DNA of 64,000 bases, taken from positions 33,794-97,793 of the forward strand of contig NMRB01002091.1 in NCBI GenBank assembly GCA_002633025.1. The letters run 5' to 3'. Shown piece by piece: positions 12,001 through 21,007 of the stretch (positions are counted from its first letter, which is position 1; every line of letters begins with the position of its first letter). The DNA comes from Notospermus geniculatus. Lineage: Eukaryota > Nemertea > Pilidiophora > Heteronemertea > Lineidae. The notes beneath the pieces were generated by a model. The model did not search any database and had not been told where the DNA came from. It was given only the letters and a program-made list of their open reading frames with translations. The position numbers and the translations under genes were made by a program.

Positions 12001-15000
12001 TCTGTCAGTCTTACATGATACGCTAAAAGACGCACTGGCATCAGGGACATTTGTGGTACCAACAATCTCCAGAAATATATTAGATCCTGGAAATGAAGTT
12101 GAATTTCGTACGTCGTACATACTTCCTGTTTCGTGAGATTTGCGAAACCTCACTAATATCTTTGCTTCAGGAGGATCTGTGCACGGACCTGGTGGTGGAG
12201 AAGGTGAGTTAGTCATATTCGACACTAGTCAAAATAAAAAATTAATGTGATGCAGAAGCAGCACTCTGTTCAAATCACACAAATGAGAAACAAGTTTCTC
12301 TCGTGCATGCTTACTCTGATGTTCATTTCAGGCGTCACGGAGCCCGCCCCAAGTGGTCCTGAAGGTGAGTCCTTAATATCACTTAAATCAGCCTAAAAAT
12401 AGATACACTTCAGAATGGAAACTTTATGCAGAAGATGCTGTTGCAAAGTAAGTGGCAGCGAGAAGGAAATGGGTTCACAAAAATGAGATACGTGTTACTC
12501 CTGTTCTATTTGACGTCCATTTCAGGAATCACTAAGCCCAGACCAATTGGTGGTGGTGGAGGTGAGTCAATAGGGAGGTTTCGCAAGCGCCCGGTTAGGC
12601 CATACCACGACGTTTATCTATTGTTTGGGTATACCCACACAATAGATAAACGTCGTCGTAGGGCCTAACCGGGCGCTTGCGAAACCTCCCTATTCATACA
12701 TTGTACTTGGCAATCACTGAATTAAGATAGATGTATGTACATGTACAATACTCCTATCTTGCCATTCTCCCCAATAGATTTGGAGACTTGCGGCAAAGAA
12801 CATGAAGCGGAAAGAAAATGAGTTGGGCTGTCAGAGAGGCACAGTGGAAACATCCGCGCCTGTCACCTTCGAGGTTCAGGGTTCGATACCCGGTCGAACC
12901 TGCTGCGATGTGATACACAGAGGGCGACTCCCTCAGACAGCGCAGGTTTTCTCCTGGAAATCCCGTTTCTTCCTGCATTACATTGAACTCGCATATGTAG
13001 TCTACACACAGCTAGTTTAGTGTCTTCGGCGCTCAGACCTCGATTCAATAGGGAGGTTTCGCAAATCTGATGAAAAATGAACTACGACATACGAAATTGG
13101 ACTTCATTTCCATGACGTAATGTATTTCAGAAAATGGTTGGTACATATATCCCCTGCTGCAAGAGCGTCTTTTAGCGTATGACGTTTAGAACGATAGAGT
13201 TACGGTGTATTTGAAATTTTTCTTTCGTTTCCACTTCGTAGACACGAAGTGGAAATTTAAAAATTCATGATGCACCATAGCTCGTTCGGTCTTACATGAC
13301 ATGCACTGACAGGAAGGACATTTGTGGTACCAACCGTCTCCAGAAATACATTAGGTCCTGGATTAGAAAATGCAGTTGAATTTCGTATTTCGTACTTCGT
13401 TTTTCGCCAGATTTGCGAAACCTCCCTAATATCGCTCTTTATCAACGAATAGGCCCATGACTCAAAAATCGGAAGAATCAAAGTGATATTAGGGAGGTTG
13501 AGATCAGCGACTTATCACTGATCCTTATACGTATACGGATAGAACTCTGTACAACGAGGACACATTTTGTGTACATTTCGAGCCATATACGTATAAGGAT
13601 CCGTGATAAGTCGCTGATCTCAACCTCCCTATTGAATTAGGCCTACTGTCCTTATGCTCCTCGATATGAATATTTCACACAATACATCATGTAGATGACA
13701 ATCATTCCCTTCACCTGTAGCAATGACAGTACCACCAAAGGAAGGACCATGCCCACTAAAGCACTCGATCAAGACAGCAAACGGCATGTGCTGTTGGCAA
13801 AAGACTCCCAAAAAATGTTGCCCATGGAATATGCTGCCCTCGTCACGAATGAACAGTTGCTGCGCTAAGAGGAATGGTAGAATTCAAACCAAGGAATGTT
13901 GCCCCCTCAACCAAAAGAGAGTTAATGGAAAATGTATCAGCCCAAAGCCAGGGCCGGAACCAAGAAAGTCGGAGCCAACCACAATAAAACCTGGTAGGAC
14001 ATATCGTTGGTGACATCTCTTGGTTGTTTAGCTGGATAATCCTTGTAATACGATATTCTATAGTCTATCACACTTATACTTTATTTTTACCACACATCTT
14101 ACAAGACACTGCTAAAATTTTGCTAGTAATTTAAAGCCTATTGATGAAGATGTCATTCTGGGCCCATGTTCCCGAAGCCGTCGTTTGGTTAAGGATGTCG
14201 TTAAAGCTGGAAAAATGCATAGCGTAACGACATCGTTAACCTTACGACGGCTTCGGGAACATGGGTCCAGATTCGTTTGAAATGCAGACTATTCTATTAC
14301 ATGTATCATTCTATTACATCGCAGAAAAGCCGACGGGACCTGGACTTCTGACAGGTGAGGAGATACATATATCTTTATTGAGATGTTATTTTATATTCAC
14401 GATCAGCAATTATAATGTATACTCAATCGATAAAGACATACATAGTTTTTGTCAGTTTTAACATTTTTTAAATGAAATATTTTTACCAGTAAAAAATTCT
14501 CGTTGAACTGACACAACTGAGAACTAACATGACTAATGCCCGCTGTACACGATCAAATTTTTCATCCAATTTTCGGAATATGCTCAATAAATGCCTACAT
14601 GCGAGTTTATACACTCAAGCCCCATTAGGCCCGGAATCTGAATTTAAAAAAAAATTGGATGAAAAATTTGATCGTGTACAGCGGGCATAAGGTATAGTTG
14701 GTGAAATGGACCATCATCTACGACTTTTTATTTCTCACAAAAATTGTAATTAATATAATATTAATATACATGTATAATCTGCACAAAAATCAATCGAAAT
14801 TGGCAAGAGATTGCCGAAGCGATATTTACGTTTACTCCTTTGTTTGTTAATTCAGTTTTTGTATTTTTGCTTATTTTTTAGGTTCGATCTTTGGTCATAA
14901 GATGTGGATATTTGTTGGACCAACACAGAACACCAAAGGACTGTCAGTTCAGGCAAAAGGGGTACCGATTGTCCCAGGGATATCAGGACTGAAAGCCTGG

Positions 15001-16781
15001 AGTTTCAAAGGTGCTTCCAACAGCTTCGTCAAAATTTCACACAAGGGAAAACTGGACTTCAGTACAAAGAGCTGGACGTTTGCAACTTTCCTTTTACAAG
15101 AGAAAGAAGTATCGAATGGTCAAATCGTCGAATGGCGTGGCAAGGGCGATTTCGGGGTTCATTTTGCAATTTGGAAACACACGCTTTTCACGAATTTAGA
15201 ATCAGCAAAGGGAGGGGTTCAGCAGCATCACTTTGTAAAACCATCTCCGAATAAGTATCATTTTGTCGGTGTGAGCTACAACCATAATACCGGCTACTTG
15301 AAAATGTGGATCGACTCCAATGTTTGGGAGAAGAAAATAGGGTCTGAGGCTAGGGATATGACTGGTGATGTCTACCTTGGAATTCGTCCATCCAGACCGA
15401 ATTTTAATCCATTTAAAGGGAAACTGATGGCTCCAACGCTGCTGAACGTGGCAATCAAAACGAATCAAATTCCTCAGCTGATGAAGAAAATTGTCACCCT
15501 TGCTGGAGGTAGGTAGATTAGTTTATCGAGTGTTAGCATAAAGGAATCAACTACACTGTATAAAGGTTTAACTGCGAACGATGAGCTTACTGAGGGATAC
15601 ACTTCATGTGTTGCCACCAGATGTCTCTCACTGCCTGAATTTTGGCTTTACGTAATAGGCACGAGCTTCAACTTTTTTTGTGGTAAAGAGGTACATGAAC
15701 CTGCCAACATGATGCTTTGAATTCCATTTCTGACGATAACTGAGCTATTTTCAGCACAATTAGTGTTCCATGTACAAATGTACGTCAGCCTATTCAAATG
15801 TACACCGATGACCCTGAACACACATCGTTCGTGGGGTTCTCATTAATTCAGTCCTTTTGAATCATATGATCAACTAGTCGGAATTCAACAAAATTTGCAG
15901 TAAACATGCAGAATGGTCTTGCCTATCATATGGAAACGTCAGAATGCAATTCTGTTGCTGTTTAAAGGGATATTGTCCACATTTATAAAATGCTAAATTT
16001 GTCAGTTGAACCTTTATGGTTGATTCCTTTATGGTGTTATGTAGTGTTTTAGGTTGTGTTATTCCTTTGCATAAGAGAAGAGATTTTTAAAAATGAACTG
16101 GGCGTACGTTTATGCACATCCTACTTTCATTTCCAACCTCCAGAAATAATCTGGCCAACAACAATTCTACAGATAAAATGAAATATTTCAATACACTAGA
16201 TCTGATTGGCGTCACTACTCTTGATAAAGTATCTTCAAAAAATTTCAATCTGTAAAGGAGAAGAAGCATGTCCTGCTGTTAGCATCAGATGGAGAAGCAG
16301 AAAATATACACTATTTTCTACATTCTTATACATTCTTGTACTGTGATATTTTGGGCTACACTTGCATTATCCAAAAGCACTGGTGTTCTCATCATGCTTT
16401 ATTCAAAGCAACCTATTTTCGTCGTTGCATACATACTGCAAGGGCAAGTGGTCTGTTATCAAACGACCAAGAACTAACGTTACTAGTAATTCGAATACTT
16501 TTATGTCTTTTGTTCTTCAGGATCATGGCCAATGAAAGGTATTGGCCAAAACGTCGGAACGCCCAAAAAGGTCAGTTAACCTTTTACCAATGATAATCAT
16601 GCACCGTTACATTATACATTGTTATCCGACCTGATTTTTCTTTTTGGCTCAGGAGCAAATAGGAAAATAGTTCACAAATGATCATTAAGAACAAGATTGT
16701 ACATGTAAATACATCTTATTGTAAACACATCTTATTCTGAAAAAATGTGTTTTGATATTCTTTTAGAAGAAGACTCCCTAA
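1..16781 (+). CDS. Multi-exon modular secreted-type protein: microexon linkers, five 10-Cys domains, LamG-like domain (5' end outside the window)
   Basis: About 44 short exons read in one frame, almost all phase 1-1. They are a linker microexon array (116-6270), five Cys-rich exons (6627-6878, 7002-7274, 9351-9623, 11257-11529, 13721-13993), Gly-rich linker exons, a LamG-like exon (14882-15508), and two tail exons (16521-16570; 16767-16781, stop TAA 16779-16781). Every join keeps frame: the final G of one exon plus the first two bases of the next gives Gly, Asp, Glu or Ala. The predicted protein is a flexible Gly/Pro-rich stalk bearing disulfide-rich modules and a C-terminal jelly roll, as expected of an extracellular matrix or secreted adhesion protein. 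No signal peptide is visible because the gene starts upstream. The domain content is seen in the sequence. The secreted role and the joining of all exons into one transcript are inference. I recognise no named orthologue. Confidence 0.7.
116..6270 (+). CDS. Array of phase-1 microexons (21-42 nt) encoding Gly/Pro/Arg-rich linker
   Basis: Exons are at 116-148, 303-335, 914-946, 1231-1263, 1412-1432, 1855-1875, 2036-2056, 2223-2255, 2416-2436, 3068-3100, 3256-3276, 3441-3473, 3627-3647, 3801-3821, 3982-4011, 4177-4209, 4362-4394, 4917-4949, 5865-5900, 6047-6088 and 6238-6270. Each follows a pyrimidine-AG acceptor (typically atctttgcttcag) and precedes gtgagt or gtaagt. Lengths are all multiples of three and none contains a stop. 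Typical translations are GSRDRPGGVP, GPKDRP and GPENRPGGIP, with a Gly, Glu or Asp at each junction. A second type reads GSGPRPEAEQ. The peptide is rich in Gly, Pro, Arg and Asp but is not a G-X-Y collagen. A partial exon end may lie at 1-15. The exon at 5136 has an altered 3' end: it either uses gtggtg after 5156 or is broken. Confidence 0.68.
404..704. mobile_element. Fold-back element with ttaaagataatgtatcac ends
   Basis: Its ends are inverted copies of ttaa(a/t)gataatgtatcac. It includes the segment aagtattcaatttggtgggttggcat and a long hairpin at about 625-681. A related copy is at 1582-1838. No coding capacity. Confidence 0.5.
747..865. mobile_element. Short palindromic MITE (GGCCCGTATT ends)
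   Basis: A near-perfect 119-bp palindrome: gtattctagaacgttcctta...taaggaacgttctggaatac. The same end sequence appears at 17018-17140 and in the insertion at 46241-46602. Confidence 0.6.
991..1090 (+). repeat. tRNA-like SINE candidate
   Basis: TGGCCTAGTGGTTAAGG resembles an A box, and GGTTCGAATC about 50 bases on is a B box. The acceptor stem does not close well, so this is more likely a tRNA-derived SINE or pseudogene than a tRNA. Confidence 0.35.
1582..1838. mobile_element. Fold-back element, copy of the 404-704 family
   Basis: Terminal inverted repeats attaaagataatgtatcac / gtgatacattatctttaat. The interior matches 404-704 in inverted order. It lies in an intron of the modular gene. Confidence 0.5.
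4504..4683. mobile_element. Palindromic MITE
   Basis: Inverted ends aaggcactgctccacttgac / gtcaagtggagcagcgcctt, with a further inverted inner part (agaagttggctc / gagtcaacttct). It directly abuts the next element. Confidence 0.55.
4681..4880. mobile_element. Palindromic MITE (TTAAAGCCCAGGTCACACTG ends)
   Basis: About 200 bp with long inverted ends that include gtggcgacttag and gggcgaatccccgcgaa. The centre holds ccatggaccat palindromes. A second copy around 17514-17930 is interrupted by another fold-back sequence (17668-17905). Confidence 0.6.
6418..6452 (+). pseudogene. Degenerate linker microexon
   Basis: The acceptor gtttcag is followed by a Gly-rich stretch with a run of eleven G. The expected gtgagt donor is replaced by ggaagt, so the unit has lost a usable 5' splice site. 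It lies just before the first Cys-rich exon and is probably a dead unit of the array. Confidence 0.4.
6627..6878 (+). CDS. 10-Cys domain exon 1 of the modular gene
   Basis: A phase 1-1 exon of 252 nt. The cysteine pattern is C-x12-CC-x7-CC-x12-CC-x11-CC-x10-C, with hallmarks GMCCW, KKCCP, DSCCAKRNG, ECCPL and VNGKC. A Pro-rich tail with Lys and Glu follows. The acceptor is tttcag and the donor gtagga. This copy differs from its neighbours by Leu instead of Trp after the second CCP. Confidence 0.8.
7002..7274 (+). CDS. 10-Cys domain exon 2 of the modular gene
   Basis: A phase 1-1 exon of 273 nt with the same ten-cysteine layout as the exon at 6627, to which its core is nearly identical. The tail after VNGKC is different: it contains a run of five Gly followed by an Ile/Glu/Pro/Thr stretch. 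This exon is a recent duplicate with a rapidly changing linker. Confidence 0.8.
7531..9211 (+). CDS. Gly-rich linker exons between Cys domains 2 and 3
   Basis: Small phase 1-1 exons lie at 7531-7563, 7721-7753, 8003-8053, 8224-8268, 8451-8483, 8659-8691 and 9161-9211. Most encode ITKPGPIGGGG-type peptides. Exon length varies through the number of GGT codons (three to eight Gly), which is what replication slippage of a trinucleotide would give. All keep frame and are flanked by tttcag or ttttag acceptors and gtgagt or gtaagt donors. Confidence 0.65.
8701..9090. mobile_element. TAGGGAGGTT-type fold-back element, copy 1
   Basis: Starts tagggaggtttcgcaaatctg and ends with its inverse (aacctcgcta). 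The flanking TA suggests a TA target, as for Tc1/mariner-type elements. Copies: 10631-11020 (right end damaged), 11777-12155 and 13049-13428. Three of these probably spread with the host duplication rather than by transposition. Confidence 0.55.
9351..9623 (+). CDS. 10-Cys domain exon 3 of the modular gene
   Basis: A phase 1-1 exon of 273 nt with the ten-cysteine core shared with the exons at 7002 and 11257. The tail is rich in Pro, Gln and Arg, then Ile-Glu-Pro-Thr. The exon and its preceding Gly-rich exon are copied again about 1.9 kb downstream. Confidence 0.8.
11071..11118 (+). CDS. Gly-rich linker exon
   Basis: A phase 1-1 exon of 48 nt encoding STKPGT followed by Gly. It is the duplicate of the exon at 9161-9211 and differs mainly in the GGT repeat number. 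Confidence 0.6.
11257..11529 (+). CDS. 10-Cys domain exon 4 of the modular gene
   Basis: A phase 1-1 exon of 273 nt, almost identical to the exon at 9351 including its Pro/Gln/Arg tail. It arose with the surrounding 1.9-kb duplication. Confidence 0.8.
12171..12561 (+). CDS. Three linker exons before Cys domain 5
   Basis: Phase 1-1 exons at 12171-12203, 12332-12364 and 12526-12561 encode GSVHGPGGGE, GVTEPAPSGPE (with the junction Gly) and ITKPRPIGGGG-type peptides. Acceptors are cttcag or tttcag and donors gtgagt. They repeat the exon order seen at 7531-8053. Confidence 0.6.
12571..12692. mobile_element. Short TAGGGAGGTT-type palindrome
   Basis: The ends tagggaggtttcgcaagcgc / gcgcttgcgaaacctcccta enclose a short hairpin. 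It shares only the terminal bases with the 390-bp elements nearby. Confidence 0.55.
12826..12920 (+). repeat. tRNA-like SINE candidate
   Basis: AGGCACAGTGG (A-box-like) is followed by GGGTTCGATACCC (B box) in an intron of the modular gene. No cloverleaf was found by eye. Confidence 0.3.
13049..13428. mobile_element. TAGGGAGGTT-type fold-back element, copy 4
   Basis: About 380 bp with tagggaggtttcgcaaatctg at the left and its inverse at the right. The interior matches 8701-9090. Confidence 0.55.
13490..13631. mobile_element. Short TAGGGAGGTT-type palindrome with different interior
   Basis: The ends tagggaggttgagatcagcg / cgctgatctcaacctcccta share the terminal decamer with the neighbouring family but enclose unrelated sequence. 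Confidence 0.55.
13721..13993 (+). CDS. 10-Cys domain exon 5 of the modular gene
   Basis: A phase 1-1 exon of 273 nt after acceptor cacctgtag. It begins AMTVPPKEGPCP rather than GGKCP, so it carries a short extra N-terminal linker. The ten-cysteine core is intact and the tail resembles that of the exon at 6627. Confidence 0.78.
14160..14273. mobile_element. Palindromic MITE
   Basis: Inverted ends gggcccatgttcccgaagcc / ggcttcgggaacatgggtcc, about 114 bp, with ttaagg palindromic parts inside. Confidence 0.5.
14325..14354 (+). CDS. Short linker exon before the LamG-like exon
   Basis: A phase 1-1 exon of 30 nt between acceptor atcgcag and donor gtgagg, encoding EKPTGPGLLT. It joins the Cys domain 5 tail to the LamG-like exon in frame. 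Confidence 0.55.
14537..14690. mobile_element. Palindromic MITE
   Basis: Inverted ends atgcccgctgtacacgatca / tgatcgtgtacagcgggcat, continuing inward through aaatttttcatccaatttt. Confidence 0.55.
14882..15508 (+). CDS. LamG-like (concanavalin A-like jelly roll) domain exon
   Basis: A single 627-nt phase 1-1 exon encodes about 209 residues with almost no cysteine. Motifs fit the LamG-like jelly-roll family (LamG_3 type): an AWSFKGASNSFVKI strand, then LDFSTKSWTFATFLL, a central GDFGVHFAIW strand, KYHFVGVSYNHNTGYLKMWID, and a C-terminal GKLMAPTLLN. Spacing matches the usual order 'aWsFdG...sftia.W...wHhva..y...g...lyvdG'. Such domains bind glycans or proteins outside the cell. The ligand cannot be told from sequence. 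Confidence 0.8.
16521..16781 (+). CDS. C-terminal tail exons and stop of the modular gene
   Basis: The exon at 16521-16570 starts in phase 1 after ttcttcag and ends in phase 0 before gtcagt, encoding GSWPMKGIGQNVGTPKK. The last exon starts at 16767 after ttcttttag and reads KKTP then TAA at 16779-16781. The protein therefore ends in a lysine-rich tail. No canonical AATAAA is close by, so the 3' end is uncertain. Confidence 0.5.
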
Positions 16782-17009
16782 GAAGAACTAAGTACTAACG
16801 TGTAAGTGTAAACTTATGTATACCGAATTCAAGGTGCATGTATCACAATCAGTATCATCTACAAAACATTAAAAAATATTTTTTCTATTTCCAGCTGCAA
16901 TTCTTGGGCGACGTTTTGGAACTAATTTTCCGATTCCACTGTATATCATCACGTCAAAAAGAATATCATTCAGAATATTATAAACAGTGTTTAAGTTGTA
17001 TATTATAGG

Positions 17010-17165
17010 GTCGTATTTTAGAACGTTCCTTAAAGGGAGACATGCGAAAAATTTATCACGTCAAAAAGAATATCATTCAGAATATTATAAACAGTGTTTA
17101 AGTTGTATATTATAGGGTCGTATTTTAGAACGTTCCTTAAAGGGAGACATGCGAAAAATTTTGCC
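17010..17165 (+). repeat. Direct repeat of about 110 bp
   Basis: The segment tatcacgtcaaaaagaatatc...gggagacatgcgaaaaatt occurs twice back to back (from about 16945 and from about 17054). The second copy runs into a TTAA-flanked element. Confidence 0.6.
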
Positions 17166-17509
17166 CGGCGGGCACAAGTTGTCCGAGTTGTAGCGCCGTC
17201 TGTTAATACACGGTGACACTACGCTATATCACAGGCGCCTGTAGAGCTATTAGTGAGTTTCGAACACTTTTCTAACCAAACGTATCTAAAAAACACAACA
17301 CGTATCTAAAAACACACCACGAGCTCATAAATTCGTGAGCTCGGGGTGTGTTTTTACAAACTAGTGTTTTTTGGTTAGATACGTGTTCTAAGCTCACTAA
17401 TAGCTCTACAGGCGCCTGTGATATAGCGTAGTGTCACCGTGTATTAACAGACGGCGCTACAACTCAGACAACTTGTGCCCGCCGGGCAATATTTTTCGCA
17501 TGTCTCCCT
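17141..17509. mobile_element. TTAA-flanked fold-back element, copy A
   Basis: Terminal inverted repeats agggagacatgcgaaaaat... about 150 bp long on each side, flanked by TTAA on both sides, the target duplication of piggyBac-type transposases. It is non-autonomous: no open frame inside. Related copies are at 25281-25597 and 29898-30277. Confidence 0.65.
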
Positions 17510-17929
17510 TTAAAGCCCACAGGTCACACTGTGGCGACTTAGGCGGGCGAATCCCCGCGAACTAGCATGTGCTCACCCCTTTGGACATAATTGTGTAATG
17601 ACAGAGAGAGGTATGTACATGGTCCATGAACCATTTCATTCCAGTTCGCGGGGAGTCGCCCGCCTAAGGCCCAGTTTATACTTCGACTCACCACCATCGC
17701 CGGCGACCGACGCGCTATCTTGCGTTCGACGCCGACCCCCATCGTGAGATTTGGTCGGCGTCCGATCGCGAAGCTGTCATTTCATAACAGGTCGCCGTCG
17801 CTAAAGTACGCTGGACTCTGAATCAATTCCGCGAATTAAGTCGGCGTCCAGATTTGGTCGTGCGTCGGACGGCGAAGGGTTTGCGTCGAAGTATAAACTC
17901 AAGGCTTTAGTCGCCGCAGTGTGACACGA

Positions 17930-19678
17930 GCTTAAAGGGACTAGGAAAAAATTTTCAGGCTTCGGTTTATTACAAAATACTAGTCTTTCATGATAAATTC
18001 CCACTGTCAATTCACTTTTTCAATTAAGTGTTAATTACTGGCACCCACCAGACAAATTAATCAGTTATCACCACGACGGGAATGGAACCGGATACGTGGC
18101 AGTTATTGACGTTGTTGACCAACCTCATTGTTTTCAATTCACCGGGAATTAAAACGGCGGTAGCCAAGGCAAATAATGCAACTAGTTTTGTCAGGTGTCG
18201 ATCACCTGTAGTTGTGAAGCGGATGGTGAACTTCGACAACTAGCGACCAGGATGGGCAGTCGGGATGTAAGTATGTTGCTTTTCCTTTTCGAGATTTTCA
18301 CCCCATTACAGTTTTCCATGTGGCGGTACAGAGGTAGACATCTTTCCGATAGTTCCTGCGCTTAAGATGCCCCTGTCCCCAGAAAAATGCCATGCATTTA
18401 CATGTACTTTATCAACGCGGGTTTCAGGTCATAAAGCACTCCGATATTTGCACCAATGATTAGAAAATCAAACTGCAAGATGTGCACGGTAAATTATGTG
18501 AGGGGGGGGGGATTCAGACTATTTGATCAAAGATGAAATGATCCGTGGACCATGTGCTTACCTGGATGAATGTACCAGAAGAACAAATGACAAATGTTCA
18601 ATCGAAATGTTCCCGGGCAAGCCTTGAGTTCCAGGTACAGAGGGTATCCAGACGCCTAATCACACCAAGTTGAAGATAGTAGGTCAAATAGCACGAAACG
18701 TGCCATCAAATCACAAAATTCTAAACTTTGACCTCTGTGGCCTTGAAATGTACATGTAGGTCAAATCAAAAACCCGCTACATGCCATGTACCGATGATGA
18801 AAATTTGGAGACGATCCAGACATTAGTTGAGCAATTATCAGAATTTGAGTTTTCCTTTTTGCCACGGTGGCCAAGCTAAGAATCGAAACGGACCGAAATT
18901 TGATGTCATAGGTCAACTGACATAGGGCTGTATACATGTATGTACCAATTTCAGGTCAAAAGCCCTAGCAGTTACGAAACGTGCCACCAAAATGTCGAAC
19001 TTTGACCTACATGTATGTGACCTTGAAAAGTAGGTCAAATCACAAAGGATATTTGGTATACTGAGGAGGCAAAAGTGACAGGTCCCGCAGGAATCTCCGC
19101 TTTATTGTTACACGATGGATTAGGATATGGCTAGAGTAACCATAACCATTCAAACAGCAAACTACTGACACAAGACTTGCATTCCTAGGACTCCCATTCT
19201 AACTGATGTAACATCTGCCAATGTTTCCATATGTCAATGTGCCTCTTATTGTTTTGGCAGATGGATAACTCGTTTCTCTGTGTACGTCCCCAATCGTCAG
19301 ATCACACTACTGCAATTTATTCCGTCAGACAATAGTTGTAGGGGACCGCCAAGAGATGTTGAAAATTCAACTAGAACTTTGAAATTTGCTTACCAGCAAA
19401 TTTGATAGGCCCCATAAATGGGAACTTCATACTTAAAACTCAAGTCACTGGGCTACAACCTCCATCTATCTTGAGGAATGGCAACTCACCTAATTAGTAT
19501 GCGAGCATGTGCTCTTGTTTTGACTGGAGTCTGACCGCGTGGCTTTGTTGTCATTGTTTACGTGCAGATCGTCTGCCATTGGCTGATTTCAGCTTGACCT
19601 GCCGAAGTTCAAGTTCACGTTTATTCATGAGCAAAATCGCGAATATTTAACAAAAAACGCTTAAAAAGTACATGTAAT
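17930..19678. other. Intergenic stretch without a recognised gene
   Basis: No exon with family resemblance was found on either strand. Short open frames lack splice context. The segments around 18540-18830 and 22720-23430 share phrases (ggtccatg...gtgctcacctgg, gaccttgaaa(t/a)gta...ggtcaaat), so both are remnants of one dispersed repeat. Confidence 0.5.
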
Positions 19679-21007
19679 GGCCAAAAGTGTCATGCATATA
19701 TTTTATTTTATTTTATTTATTTTTTCTTTCTGAATTTCCACCTCGGTGGTAAATATTTTCCACCTCGGTGGTAATTATTTTCCACCTCGGTGGTAATTAT
19801 TTTCCACCTCGGTGGTAATTATTTTCCACCTCGGTGGTAAATATTTTCCACCTCGGTGGTAATTATTTTCCACCTCGGTGGTAAATATTTTCCACCTCGG
19901 TGGTAAATATTTTCCACCTCGGTGGTAATTATTTTCCACCTCGGTGGTAATTATTTTCCACCTCGGTGGTAAATATTTTCCACCTCGGTGGTAATTATTT
20001 TCCACCGCGGTGGGAATTATTTTCCACCTCGGTGGTAAATATTTTCCACCACATGCTGATGTGGATAAAGGCCGTGAACCACTGTCCAGATTTTTCGCCG
20101 CAGGCGAACTTACGACCTGATCTGCGGTCTCGCCTGGGATCGGACCGTAGCAGTGGATCAGCTGTAGACAAGGTTTTCGCCGCAGACTCAACTATGGTCA
20201 ATTTCATGCCTGCGACCGCCTCAAGCAAGGTTCATTGGCACACGGAATTGGTCCGACTCAAGCCCCAGTCGCATATCCACTCCGGGGCCCGTACGGCGAG
20301 TAAAAAGAGACATTTTAGCCAATTTCTACGGTGCCCAGTTTGATCCAGTCTAATTTCCNCACTTTTCATACCGGCACTGTCATTCCCCGTGTCATTCGCG
20401 TCCATGCTGTTCGCTGCAGGGATGTCACGCATCTGCTTTGGAAATCGCGGGCAGGTTTCCTTGACCTCATTATGCATGCTGCTATGAACTTTCGCCGAGG
20501 TGGAAAATATTTATCACCGCGGTTGAAAATAATTACCACCGAGGTGGAAAATATTTACCACCGAGGTGGAAAATAATTCCCACCGAGGTGGAAAATATTT
20601 ACCACCGAGGTGGAAAATATTTACCACCGAGGTGGAAAATAATTCCCACCGAGGTGGAAAATAATTCCCACCGAGGTGGAAAATAATTACCACCGAGGTG
20701 GAAAATATTTACCACCGAGGTGGAAAATAATTCCCACCTCGGTGGAAAATATTTACCACCGAGGTGGAAAATATTTACCACCGAGGTGGAAAATAATTCC
20801 CACCGCGGTGGAAAATATTTACCACCGAGGTGGAAAATATTTACCACCGAGGTGGAAAATAATTACCACCGAGGTGGAAAATAATTACCACCGAGGTGGA
20901 AAATAATTCCCACCGAGGTGGAAAATATTTACCACCGAGGTGGAAATTCAGAAAGAAAATAAATAAAATAAAATAAAAATATATGCATGACACTTTGGGG
21001 CCACCGT
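19679..21007. mobile_element. Large fold-back element with inverted arrays of a 22-bp palindromic minisatellite
   Basis: The inverted ends ggccaaaagtgtcatgcata / tatgcatgacactttggggcc and an A/T-rich spacer enclose arrays at 19737-20050 and 20498-20945. The unit is CCACCTCGGTGG plus TAAATATTTT or TAATTATTTT; the right array is mostly in the inverse orientation (ccaccgaggtgg). The centre (about 20053-20495) holds other repeat sequence and an N at 20359. Open frames through the arrays are by-products of a 22-base period. Confidence 0.7.

Noticed and set aside
6627-13993. Annotation of the 10-Cys domains as animal toxins
   Set aside because: High cysteine content alone does not show a toxin. 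No known toxin family pattern is matched, and the modules sit in a long multi-domain protein with a LamG-like domain.
19775-20906. Open frames encoding repeated HRGGKYLPPRWK-like peptides
   Set aside because: They result from a 22-base minisatellite read in several frames and both strands, with no start context, splice sites or family match.
19737-20945. CRISPR-like regular repeats
   Set aside because: Spacers are short, near-identical AT strings and not unique. The context is a eukaryotic fold-back element.
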